Positions 7,622-14,938 of a stretch of 20,486 nucleotides of DNA are shown here, piece after piece (the first letter of the stretch is position 1; the number at the start of each line of letters is the position of its first letter). Both the position numbers and the translations under genes were made by a program. Source of the DNA: an uncultured Planctomycetaceae bacterium (GTDB lineage: Bacteria > Planctomycetota > Planctomycetia > Planctomycetales > Planctomycetaceae); assembly GCA_903921605.1 (NCBI GenBank), contig CAIXQV010000152.1:1-20486 (forward strand), in the 5' to 3' direction. Below the pieces are notes generated by a model. That model was not told where the DNA came from. It did not search any database and saw nothing but the letters and a program-made list of their open reading frames with translations.

Positions 7622-9394
7622 ATGCTGGTGCGGGAACTCCATCCAAAATCTGCCGACAAAACACTCGTTCTGAAGAACGCAGGGTCAGCGAGTTCGCAGA
7701 TTCTGACAGTCAATCTGGAAGACTATTTTCAGGCCGGTGCGTTTCATCGATTTATCAGTCCTCGAAACTGGTATCGTTTCGAGTCAAGACTTGAGAAGAA
7801 CACGGAAGAGACGCTTGAACTGCTCGCACAGCACGACGCCAAAGCCACATTCTTTGTGCTTGGCTGGATCGCTGAAAGGTATCCGGAACTGGTACGCAGG
7901 GTTGCGGACGCGGGCCATGAAATCGCTAGCCGTGGACATCTGCATCAACCGCTCTTGAAACTCAGCGCGGAAGCGCGACGCGAAGATTTGCGACGATCAC
8001 GCGAGGTACTGGAAGACACGATCAGCCGACCTGTTGTCGGGTTTCGACTGTCTGATGGATGGCTCCGCAAGAAGGATCTCAGCTTTCTGAATGAACTGCA
8101 GGAAGCTGGTTATCTCTACGACTCCAGCCTGATGCCGCGTCGGCGAGACTTCGGTCAGCAACCGTGGCGTCGACAAATTCACGAACATGCCTGCTCAAAC
8201 GGATCAATCCTCGAGATTCCTCCGTCAACAATACCGTTCGCCGGTGGCTGGTTGCCAATCGCAGGTGGAAACTATCTGCGGCAGTTGCCTGAGTCTTTCA
8301 TGCATTCTGCCATTGAAAAGTGGCAGCAGACGGAGGCTTCTCCGTTCGTGATGTATTTCCAGGTCTGGGAGCTTGATGAACAGCAGCCGCGGCTCAGCGT
8401 TACAGACCGACTCACGAAGATCCGTCACTACAGGAACCTTGGCAAGTATCGTACGCTTCTGCCGCAATATCTTGAGTCAGCAAAGTTCACTTCCATCCAT
8501 GAACATGCAAAGCTGAAAGCAAGTCCGCTCGCTTCACTTTCGGAGCAGGTGCGAGTGTTGGCCGATCGTCCAGCCAGAGCAAATGTTCTGCCGGAGGTTG
8601 TTCCGACTTTAACGGAAAATATTTCGACAGCAGGAAACTCGGGCGTTCGACGCACTCAACGTTCAGCCGCCACGCTGGTCATTCCCTGCTACAACGAAGA
8701 GTCGACGCTGCCTTATCTGCATCGCACGTTGCAGTCACTGCGTCACGAATTGTCGAGACAGTGGGATCTTAAGATTCTTTTCGTCGATGATTGCAGCAGG
8801 GACAACACTTACGAGGTTCTGCAGTCTTTGTTCGGCGATGACCCAGACATCAATATCCTTCGGCATGAGACCAACAAAGGTGTTTCTGCCGCCATTCTCA
8901 CCGGCATCAATGCCGCACAGACGGAAGTTATTGCATCGATCGACGCGGACTGTTCCTACGACCCGCACGAGCTGACAAATATGTTGCCTCGACTGACGCG
9001 TGATGTCGCCATGGTTACTGCATCACCGTATCACCGTGACGGTAAAGTGAACAATGTGCCGAGCTGGCGATTGGTGCTTTCGCATACTCTCTCCTGTATG
9101 TACCGCGTGCTGCTGGGACAGAAACTTGCGACATGGACCAGCTGTTTTCGAGTCTACCGCAAACAGCAGATCGTCGATCTGCCGCTTGTGGAGAACGGCT
9201 TTCTGGGAACCGCAGAGCTGGCTGCTCAGTTAAGCCTTCATGGAAGAAAAATTGTCGAGCATCCGGCAACCCTCGAGGTTCGGCTGTTCGGGTTTTCAAA
9301 GATGAAGACCGTTCGCACGATTCTGGCTCATCTTCGACTGCTGTCGAAAGTTGTCACCAGAAAACTCAGTGGATCCCATGGAGCCTTGAAGTAA
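7622..9394 (+). CDS. Fusion of XrtA-type polysaccharide deacetylase-like domain (likely inactive) and GT2 glycosyltransferase
   Basis: 590 aa. Residues ~28-300 match the XrtA/EpsH-associated polysaccharide deacetylase family (NodB fold with DUF3473-like tail): LTVNLEDYFQAGAF, NTEETLELLAQHDAKATFF, FVLGWIAERYPELVRRV, AGHEIASRGHLHQ and DQ-rich RLTKIRHYRNLGKY. Key residues are altered. The family's VDVEDYF is VNLEDYF (Asn31), the metal His of SHGYSH is Arg104, and the late LHPWE motif is FQVWE (Gln247), so hydrolase activity is doubtful. Asp34, His108 and Arg142 remain. Residues ~349-590 are a GT-A family 2 transferase like DPM1/polyprenyl-phosphate glycosyltransferases: TLVIPCYNEESTLP, ILFVDDCSRDNT, and DAD at 441-443. 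A linker of ~50 residues joins them. No transmembrane segment follows the GT2 part. It starts the plus-strand glycan cluster, and the aminotransferase begins 76 bp downstream. The initiating ATG lacks a clear Shine-Dalgarno. Confidence 0.87.
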   Translation: MLVRELHPKSADKTLVLKNAGSASSQILTVNLEDYFQAGAFHRFISPRNWYRFESRLEKNTEETLELLAQHDAKATFFVLGWIAERYPELVRRVADAGHEIASRGHLHQPLLKLSAEARREDLRRSREVLEDTISRPVVGFRLSDGWLRKKDLSFLNELQEAGYLYDSSLMPRRRDFGQQPWRRQIHEHACSNGSILEIPPSTIPFAGGWLPIAGGNYLRQLPESFMHSAIEKWQQTEASPFVMYFQVWELDEQQPRLSVTDRLTKIRHYRNLGKYRTLLPQYLESAKFTSIHEHAKLKASPLASLSEQVRVLADRPARANVLPEVVPTLTENISTAGNSGVRRTQRSAATLVIPCYNEESTLPYLHRTLQSLRHELSRQWDLKILFVDDCSRDNTYEVLQSLFGDDPDINILRHETNKGVSAAILTGINAAQTEVIASIDADCSYDPHELTNMLPRLTRDVAMVTASPYHRDGKVNNVPSWRLVLSHTLSCMYRVLLGQKLATWTSCFRVYRKQQIVDLPLVENGFLGTAELAAQLSLHGRKIVEHPATLEVRLFGFSKMKTVRTILAHLRLLSKVVTRKLSGSHGALK

Positions 9395-9470
9395 GTCACT
9401 ACCGTTCCTTTTCAAACCTCAGATCTCAAATCCTTTAGCCGAAGTGCTTGTTTTCGAAAGAGCCTCAACC

Positions 9471-10697
9471 ATGACGAACCGAATCACACTGCCATCTGAT
9501 CAGGACGCTACCGGACGAACATTTGGACCAGAAGAGCTGGAAGCCGTGCGGCAGTGTCTGGCCAGCGGAACATTGACGAGTACCAAAGGCAATTTCGTAA
9601 AGCAGCTTGAAACCAAGTTTGCCGCGAAGATTGGTGCAAAGTTCGCCTACGCGTGCTCAAGCGGAACCGCTGCAGTTCACTGTGCAATTGCAGCATTGGA
9701 TACAGAACCTGGTGACGAAATCATTACGACATCCATCACCGACATGGGTGCGATTACGCCGATCATCTACCAGGGCGCGATTCCTGTTTTCTGCGACGTT
9801 GACCCACACACCTACAATGTCACAGCAGAGTCCATCGCAAAGGTCATCAGCCCGAAGACAAAAGCGATCATCGTAACTCATCTTTTCGGTAACCCATGCG
9901 ATATGGCTCCGATTATGGAGCTGGCCAATCGTCATGGCATTCCCGTGATTGAAGATTGCGCTCAGTCGTTTCTGACGACCTACCGCGATCAGTATGTCGG
10001 CACGTTCGGAGCCGTCGGCAGCTTCAGCCTGCAGCAGGGTAAGCACATCACGACTGGTGAAGGTGGTATCGTAACGACGAACGACCCTGCTCTCGCCCGC
10101 CGAATCTATCTGTTCATCAACAAAGCCTGGGGATACGGCGACGCAAAGCCAGATCACTACTTCATCGCTCCGAATTATCGCATGAGCGAACTGCTGGGCG
10201 CTGTGGCTGTCGCTCAGCTCGATAAGCTGGATGCAGTCGTGGAATCTCGCGTTCGGACCGCTGCTGCACTGACAACAGAACTGGCCGGACTGCCGGGTAT
10301 TGAAACTCCGGTGATCACCGAGAAGAGCGTTCACACGTTCTGGAAGTACTGTCTGCGAGTTGACGAAACCGTCATTCCAGGCGGCACAGTGGCTCTCGGA
10401 GCTGCTCTGAAAGACTTCGGAATTCTGTGTGCTCCACGATACATCCAGAAGCCAGCCTTCGAATGTCAGGTGATCAAGAATCAGGTGACGTTCGGGACCA
10501 GCCGCTGGCCGTTCACGCTGGCTCGACCAGAAGCGACAGACTACAGCCGCTGCCACTTTGAAGGCACCTGGAACGCACTGGAGCACGTGCTGGTTCTGCC
10601 ATGGAACGAAAAGTACACCGACGAGCACATTCAGTACTTGTCAACAAACATCCGCAACGCAGTTCTGGCTCTGACGAGCAAAGAACTCGTGAAGTAA
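9471..10697 (+). CDS. DegT/DnrJ/EryC1-type PLP-dependent sugar aminotransferase
   Basis: 408 aa from ATG 9471, which has a GAAAGAG Shine-Dalgarno; a frame extension to 9444 lacks one. The enzyme transfers an amino group from glutamate or glutamine to a keto-sugar nucleotide. ACSSGTAAVHCA binds the PLP phosphate, VIEDCAQ carries the Asp that contacts the pyridine nitrogen (about 162), and SFSLQQGKHITTGEGG carries the Schiff-base Lys (about 191). NYRMSELLGAVAVAQLDKLD is the usual C-terminal domain entry. The SLQQGK variant, where others have FHPTK or FYGNK, resembles the aminotransferases acting on cyclitols and related ketones (AHBA and scyllo-inosose types), so the substrate is not certain. 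With the dehydrogenase and acyltransferase downstream, a WbpE-like step on a 3-keto-UDP-sugar is the most economical reading. Confidence 0.9.
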   Translation: MTNRITLPSDQDATGRTFGPEELEAVRQCLASGTLTSTKGNFVKQLETKFAAKIGAKFAYACSSGTAAVHCAIAALDTEPGDEIITTSITDMGAITPIIYQGAIPVFCDVDPHTYNVTAESIAKVISPKTKAIIVTHLFGNPCDMAPIMELANRHGIPVIEDCAQSFLTTYRDQYVGTFGAVGSFSLQQGKHITTGEGGIVTTNDPALARRIYLFINKAWGYGDAKPDHYFIAPNYRMSELLGAVAVAQLDKLDAVVESRVRTAAALTTELAGLPGIETPVITEKSVHTFWKYCLRVDETVIPGGTVALGAALKDFGILCAPRYIQKPAFECQVIKNQVTFGTSRWPFTLARPEATDYSRCHFEGTWNALEHVLVLPWNEKYTDEHIQYLSTNIRNAVLALTSKELVK

Positions 10698-10700
10698 GAA

Positions 10701-10729
10701 CGGCGAGCGGCAGGGCGTCAGTCCTCCGA
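10701..10729 (+). repeat. REP-like unit, GGCGAGCGGCAGGGC family, copy 1
   Basis: CGGCGAGCGGCAGGGCGTCA followed by GTCCTCCGA begins 3 nt after the aminotransferase stop. The same unit recurs at 14872-14896 (reverse), 17461-17489, 17506-17534 (reverse) and 18073-18100. It contains the weakly self-complementary GGGCGTCAGTCCT. Confidence 0.75.
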
Positions 10730-10747
10730 GCACTCGCGCATTGATTG

Positions 10748-10931
10748 ACCACAGAGGTCACTAAGTCCACAGAGGGGAATCGCAGAGGAAAAGAAGCAAG
10801 GTTTGAACGCAGGGTACACAGAGGATCGCAGGGTGAATCGCAAGTGCTCTTCACTCTGCGTAGTAAAGTGCGACTCAGTTCATTTCTAAACGACTCTGCC
10901 TTTCCTCCGTGCTCTCCGTGACCTCTGTGGT
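10748..10931. repeat. ACCACAGAGG long-hairpin repeat, copy A1
   Basis: The unit begins ACCACAGAGGTCAC and ends with its exact reverse complement GTGACCTCTGTGGT. The inner part (TTTGAACGCAGGG...) is more degenerate than in other copies. It has no coding capacity; translated frames give His/Arg/Gly-rich artefacts. Confidence 0.85.
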
Positions 10932-10948
10932 GAAACAACAAATCAATT

Positions 10949-11095
10949 AACCACAGAGGTCACAGAGGAGAATCGCAGGGAAATTTCAATATGTGCCTCC
11001 CCTGTGATCCTCCGCGACCTCTGCGTTCAAAAATGCGATTCATTTCATCTCAAGAACTCAGTGCTTCCTCCGTGGTCTCTGTGACCTCTGTGGTT
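10949..11095. repeat. ACCACAGAGG long-hairpin repeat, copy A2 (shortened)
   Basis: It begins AACCACAGAGGTCACAGAGG and ends CTGTGACCTCTGTGGTT. At 147 bp it is shorter than other copies. The left inner arm (TTTGAACGCAGAG) is missing, while the right inner arm (GACCTCTGCGTTCAAA) is kept. Copies A1 and A2 together fill most of the gap before the Gfo/Idh gene. Confidence 0.82.
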
Positions 11096-11155
11096 GAACA
11101 CTGCGATTCATCTTCAATTCTCATAAGCCAATAACCATTCTCCCGGAGTCTTCTC

Positions 11156-12196
11156 ATGATCGCTCGTACTCAGCCAACTTTTGTTATCGTGGGAGCCGGT
11201 GGGATTTCACGATCGTATGCTCAAGCCTTCGTTCAGGGGCTGCCCTATCAGATCGTTGGCGTCGCAGACATTCGCCTGGAGTCCGCAAAAGACGTTGCAG
11301 CAATGTGCAATGTCCCCGCCTACGACAACGTTGATCAAATGATCGAGGAACTGCGTCCCACGGCCGCAATCGTGTGCACTCCGCCATCGACTCATCCGGA
11401 TATCTGCTGTCGTCTGATGGAACAGGGAGTTCATGTACTGTGCGAGAAGCCTCTGGCGATCAGCACCGACGAAGCGATCCGCATGGCTGAGACAGCCCAG
11501 CGTTGCCGCGTCGTCTTTTCGATGGGCTCAAAGTTCCGCTTCGTGGCCGACGTCCAGAAGACTCGTGAGATTATCGATTCAGGAATTCTGGGCGACATTA
11601 TTCTCTACGAAAACACATTCGCCGGCTTCTGCGATATGTCCAAACGTTGGAACAGCCAGCCCGCGATCAGTGGTGGGGGTGTTCTGATAGACAACGGAAC
11701 ACATTCCGTCGACATCCTTCGCTTTCTCCTTGGCAACATTACTGAGCTGCAGGTCGTCGAAGGTAAGCGAATTCAGAACCTGCCTGTGGAAGACACGGCC
11801 TTGATCTTTGCCCGCACCGAAAGCGGCGCGATGGGAAACATCGACCTGTCGTGGAGCCTGAATAAAGTGCGAGCTGACTTCATCAGCATTTACGGTTCGA
11901 AGGGAACTTTGTCCGTCGGCTGGAAAGAATCGAAGTACAAGCTGGCAGATCAGAAAGACTGGACGATCTTCGGCAGTGGCTACGACAAAGTGGCAGCATT
12001 CGGCAACCAGATCAAGAACTTCGGCGGCGCTATCTGCGGTACGGAAGAGTTGATCATCACTCCGATTGATGCCATCGCTTCTGTGCGAGTCATCGAGACA
12101 GCTTACGCTGCCCTGCGGTCTGAAAAATGGCATCAGGTCACTCCCGCCGCTCAGTTCCGTCGCACGACCATCAGTCAGCATGTAGTGAGTCATTGA
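11156..12196 (+). CDS. Gfo/Idh/MocA-family NAD(P)-dependent sugar dehydrogenase
   Basis: 346 aa, close to family length. It should oxidise or reduce a sugar or sugar nucleotide with a bound NAD(P). The N-terminal Rossmann motif is IVGAGGISRSYA (residues 11-22), with VGVADIR as the acidic end of strand 2 and CEKPLA (Glu97-Lys98-Pro99) as the conserved catalytic-lysine loop. GGGVLIDNGTHSVDIL carries the Asp179/His183 pair of the C-terminal domain. A CGGAG Shine-Dalgarno precedes ATG 11156. It lies between the aminotransferase and the acyltransferase, so a WbpB-like role (oxidising C3 of a UDP-sugar to give the aminotransferase its ketone) is likely, though sequence alone does not prove the substrate. 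Confidence 0.9.
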   Translation: MIARTQPTFVIVGAGGISRSYAQAFVQGLPYQIVGVADIRLESAKDVAAMCNVPAYDNVDQMIEELRPTAAIVCTPPSTHPDICCRLMEQGVHVLCEKPLAISTDEAIRMAETAQRCRVVFSMGSKFRFVADVQKTREIIDSGILGDIILYENTFAGFCDMSKRWNSQPAISGGGVLIDNGTHSVDILRFLLGNITELQVVEGKRIQNLPVEDTALIFARTESGAMGNIDLSWSLNKVRADFISIYGSKGTLSVGWKESKYKLADQKDWTIFGSGYDKVAAFGNQIKNFGGAICGTEELIITPIDAIASVRVIETAYAALRSEKWHQVTPAAQFRRTTISQHVVSH

Positions 12197-12200
12197 TTGA

Positions 12201-12313
12201 AGAGTGTTCAGTCTTCAGTGTTCTGTTTTCAGTAAAGAACGCAGAACACAGGAAGCTGAAACTCGGAGTCGTATTGTGTTCCTGAACACTAAAAACTGAA
12301 CACTGAGAACTCT
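12201..12313. repeat. CTGAACACTGAAAACT palindromic repeat, full copy
   Basis: The left arm AGAGTGTTCAGTCTTCAGTG (12201 on) and the right arm ending CTGAACACTGAGAACTCT (12313) form an imperfect inverted repeat (about 25 of 32 positions). Inside, GTGTTCTG pairs with CAGAACAC. It occupies the entire gap between the Gfo/Idh stop (12196) and the acyltransferase ATG (12316), leaving no separate leader. Confidence 0.75.
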
Positions 12314-12315
12314 CT

Positions 12316-12945
12316 ATGCCCCGTATCCATCCGACCGCAATCATCGAATCCAACGTGCAGCTCGGCGAAGGCACGTCGGTTTGGGACAACGCGCATATTC
12401 GCCATGACGCAGTGCTTGGTGAGCAGTGCCTTGTCGGCGGTAAGTCGACGATCGCTTACGACGTGAAGATCGGCAATCGAGTCAAGATTAACTCGAACGC
12501 GTACATCTGCAACGGCGTCACGATCGAAGACGGTGTCATGATCAGTGCGGGAACGATCTTTACAAACGATCGCTTTCCACGAGCAACAACTCCGGATCTG
12601 AAAGAACTGCGTTCCTCAGATCCGGACGAACATACTCTGGCTACGGTGGTTCGCGAGGGGGCGACCATCGGAGCCGGATGTATTGTCGGCTGCAATCTGG
12701 AGATCGGCCGCTGGGCGATGATCGGGATGGGTTCTATCGTGACGAAGTCCGTTCCGGATTTTTGTCTCGCGATCGGAACACCAGCTCGAGTTATCGGAGT
12801 CGTCTGCCGTTGCGGCGAACCCGTGCATCGATTCAGCGATGGTGATCATTCACCCTCCGTCGAAGCTGCCTGTCACTGTGGTCGAGCTTACTCGATCAAC
12901 AATCATGTCGTGACAGAAGTAGAGACCGCCGTTGCTGCCCGTTAA
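12316..12945 (+). CDS. Left-handed beta-helix N-acyltransferase (WbpD-like) with C-terminal Cys motifs
   Basis: 209 aa. Residues 4-160 show hexapeptide repeats: IHPTAIIESNVQLGEGTSVW, DAVLGEQCLVGGKSTI, VKIGNRVKINSNAYICNGVT, IEDGVMISAG, TIGAGCIVGCNLEIGRWAMI and GMGSIVTKSVPD, ending GTPARVIG. That is the trimeric acetyl-CoA-dependent fold that acetylates amino sugars. FTNDRFPR (residues 82-89) matches the FTND-PR loop of WbpD/WlbB-type enzymes, which N-acetylate the 3-amino group of UDP-GlcNAc3NA. The tail carries CRCG (164-167) and CHCG (186-189), which look like a small metal-binding ribbon. ATG 12316 lies two bases after a repeat and has no Shine-Dalgarno. It fits as the third enzyme after the dehydrogenase and aminotransferase. 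Confidence 0.88.
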   Translation: MPRIHPTAIIESNVQLGEGTSVWDNAHIRHDAVLGEQCLVGGKSTIAYDVKIGNRVKINSNAYICNGVTIEDGVMISAGTIFTNDRFPRATTPDLKELRSSDPDEHTLATVVREGATIGAGCIVGCNLEIGRWAMIGMGSIVTKSVPDFCLAIGTPARVIGVVCRCGEPVHRFSDGDHSPSVEAACHCGRAYSINNHVVTEVETAVAAR

Positions 12946-12987
12946 AGCTCACCTTCGCGGTAAGACTTCTCCCGAACAAGTTTTTTC

Positions 12988-13193
12988 ACCACAGAGGTCA
13001 CAGAGAACACAGAGCAGAATCGCAATGGAAACACAAAAAAGGATCTGAACGCAGAGTTCGCAGAGGAGCGCAGGGTAAAGCGCGAGCAGTTTTCCGCCTG
13101 CGTTCCTCCGCGACCTCTGCGTTCAAAACTGCGATTCAAGTCTTTCCCACAAACTCTCTGCGATTCCTCCGTGCTCTCTGTGACCTCCGTGGT
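12988..13193. repeat. ACCACAGAGG long-hairpin repeat, copy B
   Basis: A 206-bp unit with both tiers intact. The outer arms are ACCACAGAGGTCACAGAG and CTCTGTGACCTCCGTGGT. The inner arms are GAACGCAGAGTTCGCAGAGG and CCTCCGCGACCTCTGCGTTC. It lies 42 bp after the acyltransferase stop. Confidence 0.87.
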
Positions 13194-13206
13194 TCAAACT
13201 GCGATT

Positions 13207-13233
13207 CCTGAACACTGACTACTGAAAACTCTC
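13207..13233. repeat. CTGAACACTGAAAACT repeat, solo arm
   Basis: CCTGAACACTGACTACTGAA and then AACTCTC match the right arm of the palindrome at 12282-12313. The arm ends 3 nt before the ATG of the FAD oxidoreductase, taking the place of a ribosome binding site. Confidence 0.7.
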
Positions 13234-13236
13234 ATC

Positions 13237-14634
13237 ATGCACAAACATTTCGCAGTCCTCGGCGGTGGCATTCTTGGAATGACTCTCGCGCTGCGCCTGA
13301 CGCAGCAAGGGAACAAAGTCACACTGCTCGAAGGACGTCAGAATCTTGGGGGTCTGGCCGATGCATGGAAGATCGGCGACTGTACCTGGGACCGTCATTA
13401 TCATGTGACGCTCATGTCCGACCTGCACGCGCGGGAAATTCTGCGAGAACTTAAACTCGAAGACGAAATGCAGTGGGTCGAGACGAAGACAGGATTCTTC
13501 ACCGACAACCAAATGCACTCGATGTCGAATACTGTCGAGTTCCTGAAATTCCCACCGCTCCGTCTGATCGACAAACTTCGACTTGGCGGCACCATTTTTT
13601 ATGCAGCTCGAGTCACCAACTGGAAAAAGCTGGAAAGCATTTCCGTGGGCGACTGGCTGACAAAACTGTCCGGTCAGCGAACCTTCGAAAAAATGTGGTT
13701 GCCGCTGCTTCGCTGCAAACTTGGCGAATGCTGGCGAGAAACCTCGGCCGCATTTATCTGGGCGACCATTGCAAGAATGTATGCGGCTCGCCGAACCGGC
13801 CTGAAGAAGGAAATGTTCGGCTACTGTCGCGGCGGTTATGCAAACATTCTGGAACAGTTCACGAAGAAGCTGAAATCTCAAGGCGTTGAGATTCAATGCA
13901 ACTCGGTCGTACGAGGAGTTCGCACGACCATCGACGGGCGACTCACAGTTCAGTTTGCTGAACACGATCGCGTGTTTGATCAGGTCGTTTCAACGCTGCC
14001 GACGCCAGTGATGAGCCGTCTCTGTCCGGAACTGAACTCCTCCGAAAAACAACTCCTCGACGGCGTTCGCTACCACGGCATCGTGTGCGCGTCTGTGCTG
14101 CTGAAGAAGAGCCTCTCGCCTTATTATGTCACGAACATCACCGATGCTGGATATCCATTTACGGCAGTGATCGAGATGACGTCTTTGGTCGACAAGCAGG
14201 AACTCAACGGCAACGCACTTGTTTATCTGCCGAGATATGTGACTCCGAACGATGAATTGTTCGAAAAGTCCGATGCGGAGATCGAGCATGAATTCATCGC
14301 AGGTCTGCAGAGGATGCATCCGTCGCTGTCGCTGGCCGATGTGAAGGCGTTTCGAGTTTCTCGAGTCCGCCACGTATTCGCCCTGCCAACGCTCGGCTAT
14401 TCCGATCGCCTGCCGCCGACGATCACATCCGTCCCAGGGCTGTATTCATTGAACTCTGCTCACATCGTAAACGGAACGCTCAACGTCAACGAAACGATCA
14501 AGCTGGCCAACGACTTCGTGGCCAAACTTCCTGACATACTGACCCAATCGCGAGCTTCTGCTCGAACTGAAAACGCTCTGGGAATCGGCACGGCTTCAGC
14601 ACTGCGAGAGCTCGCGACCAGTTCAACAAATTGA
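13237..14634 (+). CDS. FAD-dependent oxidoreductase, amine-oxidase/UDP-galactopyranose-mutase-like fold
   Basis: 465 aa. The N-terminus AVLGGGILGMTLALRLTQQG is a dinucleotide-binding Rossmann motif (GxGxxG variant GGGILG) followed by KVTLLEGRQNLGGLADAW, where Glu binds the FAD ribose. The C-terminus SVPGLYSLNSAHIVNGTLNV, then NETIKLAND, is the second FAD-binding segment of this superfamily. Middle parts (GYCRGGYANILEQFTKKLKS and QGVEIQCNSVV) match protoporphyrinogen-oxidase-like or phytoene-desaturase-like proteins that often occur in polysaccharide clusters. The substrate is unknown; a sugar or lipid carrier is a guess from context. The last ~35 residues (TQSRASARTENALGIG to TSSTN) look like a low-conservation tail ending 3 bp before the next repeat. 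There is no Shine-Dalgarno; the start abuts a repeat arm. Confidence 0.87.
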   Translation: MHKHFAVLGGGILGMTLALRLTQQGNKVTLLEGRQNLGGLADAWKIGDCTWDRHYHVTLMSDLHAREILRELKLEDEMQWVETKTGFFTDNQMHSMSNTVEFLKFPPLRLIDKLRLGGTIFYAARVTNWKKLESISVGDWLTKLSGQRTFEKMWLPLLRCKLGECWRETSAAFIWATIARMYAARRTGLKKEMFGYCRGGYANILEQFTKKLKSQGVEIQCNSVVRGVRTTIDGRLTVQFAEHDRVFDQVVSTLPTPVMSRLCPELNSSEKQLLDGVRYHGIVCASVLLKKSLSPYYVTNITDAGYPFTAVIEMTSLVDKQELNGNALVYLPRYVTPNDELFEKSDAEIEHEFIAGLQRMHPSLSLADVKAFRVSRVRHVFALPTLGYSDRLPPTITSVPGLYSLNSAHIVNGTLNVNETIKLANDFVAKLPDILTQSRASARTENALGIGTASALRELATSSTN

Positions 14635-14637
14635 TTG

Positions 14638-14844
14638 ACCACAGAGGTCACAAAGAACACAGAGGGAAATCGCAGAGGAATGACAAGGTAGATTTGAACG
14701 CAGAGTTCGCAGAGGAGCGAAGAATAAAGCACATGCTGTCTTCCCCCTGCGTTCCTCCGCGACCTCTGCGTTCAAAACTGCGATTCAGTCCTCCTCCGAA
14801 AAAACTCACTGCGTTTCCTCTGTGCTCACTGTGACCGCTGTGGT
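14638..14844. repeat. ACCACAGAGG long-hairpin repeat, copy C
   Basis: A 207-bp unit starting 3 nt after the stop of the FAD oxidoreductase. The outer arms are ACCACAGAGGTCACAAAGAA and TGTGACCGCTGTGGT. The inner arms are TTTGAACGCAGAGTTCGCAG and GCGACCTCTGCGTTCAAA. Confidence 0.87.
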
Positions 14845-14871
14845 GAACCACTGCGATTCAAAAACAACTCG

Positions 14872-14896
14872 TAGGGCTGACGCCCTGCCGCTCGCC
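14872..14896 (-). repeat. REP-like unit, GGCGAGCGGCAGGGC family, copy 2 (reverse)
   Basis: Reverse complement GGCGAGCGGCAGGGCGTCAG followed by CCCTA. It lies between long-hairpin copy C and a CTGAACACTG arm, so three repeat families are stacked in this one gap. Confidence 0.72.
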
Positions 14897-14899
14897 ATT

Positions 14900-14931
14900 G
14901 CTGAAAACTGAACACTGTCAACTGAAAACTC
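14900..14931. repeat. CTGAACACTGAAAACT repeat, solo arm
   Basis: GCTGAAAACTGAACACTGTC and then AACTGAAAACTC. It ends 7 nt before the deacetylase ATG at 14939, as in the two upstream examples. Confidence 0.7.
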
Positions 14932-14938
14932 TGCGACT

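Noticed and set aside
9657..10628. 323-codon minus-strand frame
   Set aside because: It is an exact shadow of the aminotransferase gene, whose catalytic motifs are unmistakable.
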